A stretch of 8,445 bases of DNA from Flavisolibacter sp. (GTDB lineage Bacteria > Bacteroidota > Bacteroidia > Chitinophagales > Chitinophagaceae), in the NCBI GenBank assembly GCA_025936195.1, contig JAICTW010000075.1, positions 1 to 8,445 on the forward strand, read 5' to 3'. Positions 1 through 6,068 of this stretch are shown piece after piece. Position 1 is the stretch's first letter; each line of letters opens with the position of its first letter. The notes beneath the pieces were generated by a model. That model was not told where the DNA came from, did not search any database, and saw only the letters and a program-made list of their open reading frames with translations. The position numbers were made by a program, and so were the translations under genes.

Positions 1-1438
1 TACTGTCTTCGAACAGGGAATAAACCGCATCGTTATTCAATTGGTCCGGCCTGTCTCCTTTGGTAAAATGCCTGAATGTTTTTGTTTTGGGATCGTATCT
101 GTCAATGCAGTTCCCGTAAGTACCTATCCACAGGTAATCATTCTTTTTACTCTGGCATAAACTTACAACGCCCCATGATGCCAAAGAATTTTTATTGGCC
201 GGATCAGGATTAAAACGTAGGAATGTATTCGTTGACCGTTGCCATAAATTTAAAGCGCCTCCTCCTGTACCAATCCAAATATTTCCATCTGAACTTTCTG
301 CAAGAGAAGTGACAATATTAAAGCTTAAGCTTGCCCAGTCGTCTGGATTGTTTCTGTAGGTATCAAAAAAAGTAAGGTGCTTATCGTATTTATTAATTCC
401 GCCCTGGTAAGTGCCCACCCAAAGTATTCCGTTTTTGTCCCTGAGCATGGACGTTACATTTCCATTTTTACTGAGTGTTGTAGCAATGTTTGGGTTGCTG
501 TTAAAATGCGTGAAAGTATTTGCAGCGGGATCAAAAAGATCTAAATACACTTTTGTCCCAATCCACAATTTTCCGTTTTCTGCGTCCTGTATTCCCGCAA
601 TCTGATTATTACCGATGCTATTCGGATTCTTCGGATCTGTTTGAAATCGTGTGCACCTGCCTGTTACAGGGTCCATTAAATTCAAGCCATTGCCGGTGCC
701 GATCCAAAGCCTTCCTTGTTTGTCTTCATAAATTACCGAAATGAAATTATCACTTAAGCTGTTGGGATCGGGAGTTTGAAAGAACCGTTTGAATTTTTTT
801 GTTTTCCGGTCCATTAAATTCAAGCCATTATTGGTGCCAATCCAAAGATGGTTTTTGCTGTCTTCAAAAATGCAGGTAATGCCGTCATTACTGAGGCTGT
901 TCGGATCGGCAGGATCATTTCCAAACTGAGTGATCTTTCCTGTTTTCCGATCTAATAAATTCAGCTTCCAGTAAGTGCCGATCCAAAAATTATTTTGCTT
1001 GTCTTCGTAAATGGCGGTAACGGATTTCTGGCTTAGCCCGGGTTTGTCGTTCACCATTTCCCTGTAATGAATAAATGCATCATGCTTTCTGTCGTACATG
1101 CTTAAAGCACCATTGGAAGTGCCCACCCACAAATTGCCCTGATGATCTTCATAAAGAGAAATGATATGGCTCTTTCGCAGGCTTGTGGTGTCCTTTGGTT
1201 TGTGGCGGTACACTTTAAAGGTGTATCCATCATACCGGTTCAAACCGTCCTGCGTGCCAAACCACATAAAACCATAGCGGTCTTCTACAATGGCCTGAAC
1301 GGTGCTTTGCGATAAGCCATCCAAATTAGTCAGGTGTGTAAACTTAAAATTGGATTGCGCAGATGCAGCAAAAAAAAGCGCAATAAAAAAAGAGCTAAAA
1401 AGAAAATGTCTAAACTTATTTTTCTGAAACGTTTTCAT
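1..1438 (-). CDS. Reg_prop beta-propeller sensor protein, N-terminal part (3' end beyond window)
   Basis: This is the first 479 codons of a large exported sensor; the reading frame is open to the left edge. The start ATG (1436-1438) opens a signal peptide with a Lys/Arg-rich start, a hydrophobic core at about residues 11-25, and probable cleavage after ASA (25-27). Nine Reg_prop blades follow, each with a W-[FIV]-G-T motif, at residues 59, 104, 152, 199, 245, 292, 340, 388 and 437. The spacing is 45-49 residues and a tenth blade begins at the edge. Typical blade motifs are LWIGT followed by GLNLMD. In known Bacteroidota proteins such propellers form the periplasmic ligand-sensing part of hybrid two-component systems or of related kinases and regulators, and are usually followed by a Y_Y_Y domain and a membrane helix. 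The output domain here is not visible. The start lies 27 bases after the stand-alone REC gene, so co-transcription with the upstream kinase is likely. Blade 3 is slightly short, lacking the usual Gly after GT. Confidence 0.9.
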   Translation of the reverse strand, partial: MKTFQKNKFRHFLFSSFFIALFFAASAQSNFKFTHLTNLDGLSQSTVQAIVEDRYGFMWFGTQDGLNRYDGYTFKVYRHKPKDTTSLRKSHIISLYEDHQGNLWVGTSNGALSMYDRKHDAFIHYREMVNDKPGLSQKSVTAIYEDKQNNFWIGTYWKLNLLDRKTGKITQFGNDPADPNSLSNDGITCIFEDSKNHLWIGTNNGLNLMDRKTKKFKRFFQTPDPNSLSDNFISVIYEDKQGRLWIGTGNGLNLMDPVTGRCTRFQTDPKNPNSIGNNQIAGIQDAENGKLWIGTKVYLDLFDPAANTFTHFNSNPNIATTLSKNGNVTSMLRDKNGILWVGTYQGGINKYDKHLTFFDTYRNNPDDWASLSFNIVTSLAESSDGNIWIGTGGGALNLWQRSTNTFLRFNPDPANKNSLASWGVVSLCQSKKNDYLWIGTYGNCIDRYDPKTKTFRHFTKGDRPDQLNNDAVYSLFEDS

Positions 1439-1465
1439 GGAATAGAGATCATCGAATATGCAGAA

Positions 1466-1918
1466 CTAATCAATCACAGCGTTTTCAAAATATTTCTGTA
1501 ATATCCTGTCTAATTTTTCTTTGGTCAGCGGCTTGTTTTCAAAACCGGAAACCTCGGGCATTTCATTGGCTTTTACGCGGTCCTCGGGAAATAAGGAAGT
1601 GGTCAGCATCACTACCATAATTTTTCCCTGTTGTTCCTTATGCAGATTTTTATATTTTTCCAGGAACTCCCATCCGCTCATTGCCGGCATATTGATGTCG
1701 AGAAAGATCAGGTCGGGTCGCGGAAATTTGTCCTTCTCTTTCTCCGTTAAATACTCGAGTGCTTCCTGCCCGCTTTGCACGGCCTTTACATTTTCGGCGC
1801 AGCCCGAATTTTCAACTATCATCTGGTTGAGAAAATTGGTTGGTTCATCATCATCAATAACCAATACACAATTTAGTTTGCGTTCCATAAGATATTGTTT
1901 TATTCCAGTTAAGTTCAT
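1466..1918 (-). CDS. Stand-alone response regulator receiver (REC) protein
   Basis: This 150-aa protein consists of one CheY-like receiver domain with no output domain. The acidic pocket is VIDDDEP (Asp22-24), the phosphoacceptor is Asp74 in LDINMP, the conserved Thr is 106 or 107 in MLTTS, and the conserved Lys is 129 in NKPL. The sequence resembles the Rcp1-like single-domain receivers common beside Bacteroidota histidine kinases. It would take phosphate from a kinase and act by protein contact or in a phosphorelay. It starts 9 bases after the stop of the REC-PAS-kinase gene and ends 27 bases before the propeller sensor, so the three genes look like one operon. A second ATG at codon 11 (1886-1888) gives a start just before KLNCVLVIDDD, closer to where such domains usually begin. 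No clear ribosome binding site decides between the two. Its partner is inferred from position only. Confidence 0.92.
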   Translation of the reverse strand: MNLTGIKQYLMERKLNCVLVIDDDEPTNFLNQMIVENSGCAENVKAVQSGQEALEYLTEKEKDKFPRPDLIFLDINMPAMSGWEFLEKYKNLHKEQQGKIMVVMLTTSLFPEDRVKANEMPEVSGFENKPLTKEKLDRILQKYFENAVID

Positions 1919-1927
1919 TTAAGGCGT

Positions 1928-3373
1928 TTAATGTGTCAAAACAGATTTACTGATTGTGGTTTTTGAGTGTAAGGACAACTTTGAATTCAACTGCACTTCC
2001 AGGCTGCATCCTTTTCCGGGCATGGAATCAATCACTACTTTGCCATCGAACAATTCTGCCCTGTTGATGATATTGGTAAGCCCAACTCCTTTTCTTTTTT
2101 CCGTAGTGTCAAACCCTTTTCCGTCATCAACAATCTTCAGGTTCAATTTAGAATGCTTCACGGTAAGATGAATGATAATTTCTGTGGCTTTTGCATGCTT
2201 CAATATATTATTCAACTGTTCCTGAACAATCCGGTAAACCGTCAGTTTTTGTTCTTCGGAAAGGGAATGGTCTTCCACTTCATCGGCCAGCAGATTCCAT
2301 TTGATTCCTGTTAAATGCAAGGTTTGTTTCATCAGGTCCTGAATAGAAGATATCAATCCTAACTCTCTTAAATTTCCAGGAAGAATAAGTTCTTTGGACA
2401 ATTTCCTGATCTCTTCCATTACCGTTTCTACATTTTTGTGGCATTTGGTGATCAGTGCAAGATTGTCTTTGTATTCAAGCGCCAATGAAAGATTTAATTT
2501 TACTGCGGTTAGAATTTGATTGATGTTGTCATGAAGTTCACGACCAATGATTTTCCGTTCCTGTTCCTGTGCATGAAGCACGGCTTCTATCATTTGCTTT
2601 TTCTGAAAGGATAATTCATTTTCCAGCCGGATGTTTTCCGTGATATCGTTCATCTGCGCCTGCATGGCTGTTCGTCCAAAATAGTTGATGGAATAGTAGG
2701 TGAATTCAACAATCATCATATCACCATTCTTCTTGCGGTGATTCCACAAACTTTCCTTTGTGGCCTCTGTGGATATAATGCCTGCATCGGCTTTTGAGAT
2801 TTGCAGATCGTTCAGCGTAAGCGTTAAGAATTCATCGCGGTCGTAGCCATATTTCTGAATAGCTGCATCATTCACTTCCAGTATCTGCAAGCTGTTTTCA
2901 TCATTGATCCACATAGGAAAAGGATTCAGATAAAACATTTGCCTGTACTTTTCTTCGGAAGCAACGATATTGTCTTCCACTTTTTTTCTTTCAATGCTGT
3001 ACTCAATAGATTTGGTAAGAAGGTTGGTATTGAATTCTCCCTTTACCAGGTAATCCTGTGCATTTTGCTTCAGCGCTTCCAGCGCCACTTCCGAATCGGA
3101 TAAACCGGTTAGGATAATAACGGGAATACGGTGAGTAAGCTCTCTGATCGCCTTCAGTGTGTCAATTCCAAAACTATCGGGAAGGGAAAGATCAAGCAGT
3201 ACAAAATGAATGGCTTGTTCAGACAGGATTTCTTTTGCATGGGCAATGGTAGAAGCGAAGAAAATAGCCCTGATCCTGAGCCTTGAAGAAGACAGCATTT
3301 CCTCCAGCAGAAACTGGTCGGAAGGATTGTCTTCCACTACAAGGATATTGAAGTTTTCAGTCAGAGTCCGCAT
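1928..3373 (-). CDS. REC-PAS-HisKA_3 sensor histidine kinase (NarX/DesK-type)
   Basis: This 481-aa protein has no signal peptide or membrane segment, so it is cytoplasmic. Domains in order: an N-terminal receiver at about 8-125 (acidic Glu14-Asp15, phosphoacceptor Asp61 in LLDLSLP, Thr89, Lys111 in DYLVKG); a PAS domain at about 140-250 (PFPMWI, NDAAIQKYGY, then NDITE near its end); a short coiled-coil linker; HisKA_3 dimerisation with ERKIIGRELHDN, phosphorylated His281; and a HATPase domain with N-box around RIVQEQLNNILKHA (380-394), G1 box DDGKGFD (416-422) and G2 box GVGLTNI (429-435). All catalytic motifs are intact. HisKA_3 kinases usually phosphorylate LuxR-type (NarL) regulators; none is encoded here. 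Instead a lone REC gene follows after 9 bases. The kinase's own REC stands before the PAS domain, so it probably serves as an input that receives phosphate from another kinase. The PAS domain is a possible second input, ligand unknown. Confidence 0.94.
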   Translation of the reverse strand: MRTLTENFNILVVEDNPSDQFLLEEMLSSSRLRIRAIFFASTIAHAKEILSEQAIHFVLLDLSLPDSFGIDTLKAIRELTHRIPVIILTGLSDSEVALEALKQNAQDYLVKGEFNTNLLTKSIEYSIERKKVEDNIVASEEKYRQMFYLNPFPMWINDENSLQILEVNDAAIQKYGYDRDEFLTLTLNDLQISKADAGIISTEATKESLWNHRKKNGDMMIVEFTYYSINYFGRTAMQAQMNDITENIRLENELSFQKKQMIEAVLHAQEQERKIIGRELHDNINQILTAVKLNLSLALEYKDNLALITKCHKNVETVMEEIRKLSKELILPGNLRELGLISSIQDLMKQTLHLTGIKWNLLADEVEDHSLSEEQKLTVYRIVQEQLNNILKHAKATEIIIHLTVKHSKLNLKIVDDGKGFDTTEKRKGVGLTNIINRAELFDGKVVIDSMPGKGCSLEVQLNSKLSLHSKTTISKSVLTH

Positions 3374-3713
3374 ACAAGCTTAGGGTTAATCGGATTCGTT
3401 CGGTAAGGATAGGTAAAACAATTTAGTGTCTCTATAGAAACGGAGTTTCTTAGCAAACAGAAAAGAGTTTGCAACAAGATTGAAATTTATATTTCTATAT
3501 TATAGCAAGCCAATCATGGATTTTTGAAACTCATGGGTATCCCTTGAAATTCACTAAGTGTATTTACTAAGTGCATCTACTTTTCAAGCTCCGTATTGTT
3601 TCTGATTGGGTTTAAGCATTGCCATTCTTAGCAAGTTGCCTTTCGAACGAGGTTGTTTGCAAGTTATAGCTCAAATGAAACCGAAAATCAGTAATTTCCT
3701 TAAAAGAAGCAAC
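3374..3713. other. 340-base non-coding region between the kinase and the VOC gene
   Basis: No convincing gene lies here. It must hold the promoter of the minus-strand signalling operon and that of the plus-strand VOC gene. It contains three small inverted repeats (3436-3450, 3453-3472, 3482-3495), a direct repeat of ACTAAGTG (3553-3560 and 3566-3573) and several TTGAAA hexamers. The best plus-strand -7 candidate is TACTTTTC at 3578-3585, one base from TAnnTTTG, but no -33 TTTG stands at the right distance, so I do not call a promoter. Confidence 0.6.
3436..3495. repeat. Three consecutive short inverted repeats
   Basis: AGAAAC/GTTTCT (3436-3441 and 3445-3450, 3-base loop) is followed directly by GCAAAC/GTTTGC (3453-3458 and 3467-3472, 8-base loop), then GAAAT/ATTTC (3482-3486 and 3491-3495). 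The first two share an AAAC...GTTT core. All lie 63-122 bases upstream of the kinase start, where an operator or leader structure would be. Arms are only 5-6 bp, so chance is possible in A+T-rich DNA. Confidence 0.4.
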
Positions 3714-4175
3714 ATGAGAAAAATAAAAAGCCTTCTGTTTTTATTGCTGTTTTTCATTACAGCAGCAGCGCAACAAAAAACCAGCTATTCATTTTCTTTC
3801 AATCACCAGTCTCTTTCGGTAAAAGACCTTCAAAAATCAGCAGATTTTTACAAAAACATTTTAGGGCTTGAAGAGATCACCAATCGCACCCAACAGGCAG
3901 GCATCCGGTGGTTTTCTTTAGGTGATGGAAAAGAGCTGCATCTTATTTCAGGCATGAAAGAGAATGTAGAAATAAACAAAGCTGTTCATCTGGCCTTGAC
4001 AACTTCCCACTTTGAGGACTTCATTCAGTTTCTTATCGCCTCTAAAATCCCATATTCGGACTGGCCTGGCAATAATGGCAAAGTAAACACAAGGGCTGAT
4101 GGCATTAAGCAGGTGTACATCCAGGACCCAGATGGCTATTGGATCGAGATCAATAGTGTAGCAAAAATGAATTAA
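3714..4175 (+). CDS. Secreted VOC (glyoxalase/bleomycin-resistance fold) family protein
   Basis: This is a 153-aa protein with a signal peptide (MRKIK, hydrophobic core 7-16, cleavage likely after AAA at 17-19, leaving Gln20) and one VOC domain (about 28-149). The two beta-alpha-beta-beta-beta halves are visible. The first runs from NHQSLSVKDLQKSADFY through ELHLISG; the second runs from AVHLALT to the DPDGYWIEI motif. The expected metal-ligand positions are filled: His31, His76 (or Glu74), His92 and Glu145. Family members bind a divalent metal and act as glyoxalase I, dioxygenases or drug-binding or resistance proteins; substrate cannot be assigned here. Export to the periplasm is unusual for the fold. 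I chose the ATG at 3714 because it gives a clean signal peptide. The frame is open upstream to a TTG at 3606 and an ATG at 3675, but those would bury the signal sequence behind extra residues. It appears to be transcribed alone, facing away from the kinase operon. Confidence 0.88.
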   Translation: MRKIKSLLFLLLFFITAAAQQKTSYSFSFNHQSLSVKDLQKSADFYKNILGLEEITNRTQQAGIRWFSLGDGKELHLISGMKENVEINKAVHLALTTSHFEDFIQFLIASKIPYSDWPGNNGKVNTRADGIKQVYIQDPDGYWIEINSVAKMN

Positions 4176-4235
4176 TAACAGTACCACCATTATGGTTATT
4201 AGCAAAAGGCTTTCCGCAACAGGAAAAATACGAAA

Positions 4236-4255
4236 CGCATAATTGCGGATTTTTT
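4236..4255 (+). terminator. Possible weak intrinsic terminator after the VOC gene
   Basis: A small stem CGCA/TGCG (4236-4239 and 4244-4247, 4-base loop) is followed two bases later by six T residues (4250-4255), 60 bases after the VOC stop. A second stem, TTTCC/GGAAA (4211-4226), lies just before it. The stem is short, so this is only a candidate. Confidence 0.3.
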
Positions 4256-4326
4256 CTCTTGTACAAAATCAATCCTGTTTGTTTCTTTGAATTCAATACT
4301 TTACCTATGAAGCTAAATTCTATCCT

Positions 4327-4533
4327 ATGCAACTGATGATGTATATCGGCAATGATCTGATTGAATCAGTGCCGTTGAATGAAGAACGCATTTCGCAGCC
4401 TGGCTATCTGGGCAAGTTCAAGCGGATGTTGAAAGAAAAATATGCCGATCTTATTCGCGAATCTAAAATTCCACCGGATTTTTTAGTGGTTGACATCACT
4501 CCTTCTTCCCAGTCAGCATCGGCACGAAGCTGA
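4327..4533 (+). CDS. Small uncharacterised protein (68 aa)
   Basis: I do not recognise this family with certainty. The product is a 68-aa soluble protein with no signal peptide. The N-terminal half reads YIGNDLIESVPLN, then RISQPGYLGKFKRMLKEKY, and a short PPDFLVVDITP strand follows. Composition is balanced, codon use is like the neighbouring genes (mixed GAA, CTG, CGC, ATT), and the mix of charged and hydrophobic residues looks like a real folded protein and not a chance frame. The frame is closed by a TGA at 4288-4290, so 4327 is the first ATG; further ATGs at codons 4 and 5 are possible starts. The last 38 bases overlap the 3' end of pcm on the opposite strand, and the Ser/Ala-rich tail is encoded there. 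There is no strong promoter match upstream; TACTTTAC at 4297-4304 is a weak -7 candidate. Confidence 0.62.
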   Translation: MQLMMYIGNDLIESVPLNEERISQPGYLGKFKRMLKEKYADLIRESKIPPDFLVVDITPSSQSASARS

Positions 4534-5152
4534 AGCGGTCATATACTTCTTCTTTTAAAGAACCATCCGGTTGTTTAATCAAACGTTTCATCACCTGCAC
4601 ATCTCCACTGCCCACAGGTATCACCATCATTCCACCGGTTTTCATTTGCGCTATTAATTTTTGCGGAATATCGGGAGCTGCCGCCGTGATCAGCACTTTA
4701 TCAAAAGGAGCAAACGTTGGCAGGCCTTCATAACCATCTCCATAAAAAAATTTGATGTTGGGATATTTTTTTATGAAGGCAAAATTTTTATTGCTGTCGA
4801 ACAATTTTTTCTGTCGCTCAATGGTATAAACCTGCGCACCCATGTCGGCCAGTACGCATGCCTGGTAAGCGCTGCCGGTGCCGATCTCCAGCACTTTGTC
4901 AAACGATTTTATTTCCAGCAATTGCGTTTGGTAAGCAACCGTATAGGGTTGCGAAATAGTTTGCTTCTCCGCGATGGGAAAAGCCTTGTCTTCATAAGCC
5001 ACTTCATCAAAAGCTGAGTCCAGAAAAAAATGACGCGGAATGCGCTCAATGGCGTGCACCACTTTTTCATCAGTAATGCCTTTGCTTTTGATGATATCCA
5101 CCAATTTTTTTCTCATCCCTTTGTGGCGGTATGTATCTTCAGTCGGTCTCAT
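4496..5152 (-). CDS. pcm: Protein-L-isoaspartate O-methyltransferase
   Basis: This 218-aa protein has the normal length and layout of the PIMT family. The enzyme uses S-adenosylmethionine in the cytoplasm to methylate the carboxyl group of isoaspartyl (and D-aspartyl) residues in aged proteins, starting their conversion back to aspartate. Visible features: an N-terminal helical part with VHAIERIPRHFFL (32-44) and AYEDKAFPI (52-60); the family signature TISQPYTVA (65-73), with the conserved Ser67; SAM-binding motif I, VLEIGTGSAYQ (87-97); the acidic end of beta-2, YTIER (109-113); GDG (138-140); and FDKVLITAAAP (150-160). The C-terminus FSFVPMLTGKKE fits the usual PIMT ending (FVPL.G). The gene is divergent from the membrane methyltransferase across 50 bases and overlaps the small plus-strand gene by 38 bases at its 3' end. 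A perfect TAnnTTTG box ends four bases before its ATG. Confidence 0.96.
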   Translation of the reverse strand: MRPTEDTYRHKGMRKKLVDIIKSKGITDEKVVHAIERIPRHFFLDSAFDEVAYEDKAFPIAEKQTISQPYTVAYQTQLLEIKSFDKVLEIGTGSAYQACVLADMGAQVYTIERQKKLFDSNKNFAFIKKYPNIKFFYGDGYEGLPTFAPFDKVLITAAAPDIPQKLIAQMKTGGMMVIPVGSGDVQVMKRLIKQPDGSLKEEVYDRFSFVPMLTGKKE

Positions 5153-5156
5153 GCGG

Positions 5157-5164
5157 CAAATATA
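5157..5164 (-). promoter_or_regulatory. Candidate -7 box of pcm (start-proximal)
   Basis: On the minus strand this reads TATATTTG, a full match to the Bacteroidota -7 consensus TAnnTTTG. Only CCGC separates it from the pcm ATG, so transcription would begin at or next to the start codon (leaderless mRNA). No good -33 TTTG is found 19-21 bases upstream (GAAT is there), so the box is supported by its match and position only. Confidence 0.5.
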
Positions 5165-5165
5165 A

Positions 5166-5198
5166 TTTGATGCAAACTCTTTCCATTCAGTAGTTTTA
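5166..5198 (+). promoter_or_regulatory. Candidate -33/-7 promoter of the membrane methyltransferase gene
   Basis: TTTG at 5166-5169 and TAGTTTTA at 5191-5198 are 21 bases apart, fitting the Bacteroidota TTTG-N19-21-TAnnTTTG pattern with one mismatch in the -7 box. Four bases (TTCT) separate the box from the ATG at 5203, again pointing to a leaderless or near-leaderless transcript. The -33 part sits next to the pcm -7 box, so the two divergent promoters interlock in a 50-base region. Confidence 0.5.
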
Positions 5199-5202
5199 TT
5201 CT

Positions 5203-5817
5203 ATGGTTGTTAACCACATAATTCTTGCCACGCTTTGGATTGTTTACTGTGTATTGCATAGTGTGCTGGCAAGCCAGCGTGTAAAGAAGAAAATGCAACA
5301 GCAGATGAAGAATTACAAATGGTATCGCTTATGGTACACCATTTTTTCTTTTATTTTTTTAGCTGCCTTGATCTATTATCAAATTACTATTGCAACAGTG
5401 CAGTTATTCACATTGAATGGTTTCATTTTAATTACCGGCTGTATTCTTTGCTTCGCGGGATTGGTACTGATGATCATTTGCATTCAGAAATATTTTATGA
5501 GTCTTAGCGGACTGCGCAGTCTGATCATCGAAGATTATACGAATGAACTTCAGATCACGGGAATTCATAAATATGTTCGTCACCCCTTATATCTTGGTAC
5601 CTTTGCTTTCATCTGGGGATTGTTTTTATTGCTGCCTTATTTATCCCTGCTTATTGCCGATATTGTTATTACCGTTTATACTTTGATCGGGATTCAATTA
5701 GAAGAACAGAAACTATCGTCTGAATTCGGAGAGAGCTATTTACATTATCGCAGAAGTGTTCCCAAACTCTTTCCTTTTTTAAAGCCCGGCAGGAAGTCTA
5801 AAACAATCATCGAGTAA
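5203..5817 (+). CDS. Membrane methyltransferase-like protein, isoprenylcysteine/phospholipid methyltransferase (ICMT/PEMT) superfamily
   Basis: This 204-aa integral membrane protein has hydrophobic segments at about residues 5-23, 43-60, 70-97 and 131-164, the last two long enough for two helices each. Its C-terminal half carries the superfamily signature: GIHKYVRHPLYLG (120-132, with Arg126-His127-Pro128), then the acidic pair Glu167-Glu168 in QLEEQKL and the tail FGESYLHYRRSVPKLFPF (175-192). In characterised relatives these parts bind S-adenosylmethionine at the membrane interface, and substrates include prenylcysteine, phosphatidylethanolamine and quinone or steroid-like molecules. Bacterial members, including NnrU-like ones, mostly have unknown substrates, and none can be given here. 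The start ATG is preceded by an in-place -33/-7 promoter. It is divergent from pcm, another methyltransferase, but the two families are unrelated and a shared role is not implied. It ends before a strong terminator. Confidence 0.85.
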   Translation: MVVNHIILATLWIVYCVLHSVLASQRVKKKMQQQMKNYKWYRLWYTIFSFIFLAALIYYQITIATVQLFTLNGFILITGCILCFAGLVLMIICIQKYFMSLSGLRSLIIEDYTNELQITGIHKYVRHPLYLGTFAFIWGLFLLLPYLSLLIADIVITVYTLIGIQLEEQKLSSEFGESYLHYRRSVPKLFPFLKPGRKSKTIIE

Positions 5818-5928
5818 AAATGGTAGTTCGCCGATTTTGCCTTGATACCTGCTAATTGGATGCTTTCTTTGTATCACAGAACGCAACCAAATTTATTATA
5901 CATCATTAAGTCCATCCGCCAAAAGAGG

Positions 5929-5955
5929 AGTGCTCGAACCAGAGCACTTTTTTTT
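5929..5955 (+). terminator. Strong intrinsic terminator between convergent genes
   Basis: A perfect 7-bp stem AGTGCTC/GAGCACT (5929-5935 and 5942-5948) with the 6-base loop GAACCA is followed by a run of T (with the last stem base, eight Ts at 5948-5955). It lies 112 bases after the stop of the membrane methyltransferase gene and should end that transcript. Read on the minus strand the same hairpin is followed by CCTCTTTT, a poorer U-tract, so it may also end the mutase transcript about 120 bases beyond its stop. The flanking 5818-6068 stretch holds no other gene I can support. Confidence 0.8.
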
Positions 5956-6068
5956 ATTACTGATGTCAATATATTTTTTACTTCATTCCGCATTTTTTTT
6001 ACTGCATCCATCAATAACAATTTTTCAAATTTAATTTTTTCTTTTTGAAGCAGTTTCAATTATAGCGC

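Noticed and set aside
411..744. Two plus-strand open frames inside the propeller gene
   Set aside because: The minus-strand frame carries nine regular Reg_prop blades across this stretch; the plus-strand frames are shadows.
3606..3713. Upstream extension of the VOC protein to a TTG at 3606 or an ATG at 3675
   Set aside because: The added residues precede a clean signal peptide that begins at the ATG at 3714, and the extension has no domain features.
3948..4332. Two minus-strand open frames (3948-4205 and 4150-4332)
   Set aside because: They are antisense to the VOC gene or its 3' flank and have no recognisable motifs or plausible composition.
5927..5948. GGTTCGA on the minus strand, resembling a tRNA T-loop
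   Set aside because: The flanking five bases do not pair around the loop as a T-arm would, and there is no acceptor, D-arm or anticodon stem nearby. The pairing seen is the terminator hairpin.
5874..6059. Minus-strand 61-aa open frame starting at TTG just after the mutase stop
   Set aside because: It is Lys-rich because of A-runs, has no family resemblance, starts at a rare codon and runs through the strong terminator hairpin, so it is best read as non-coding.
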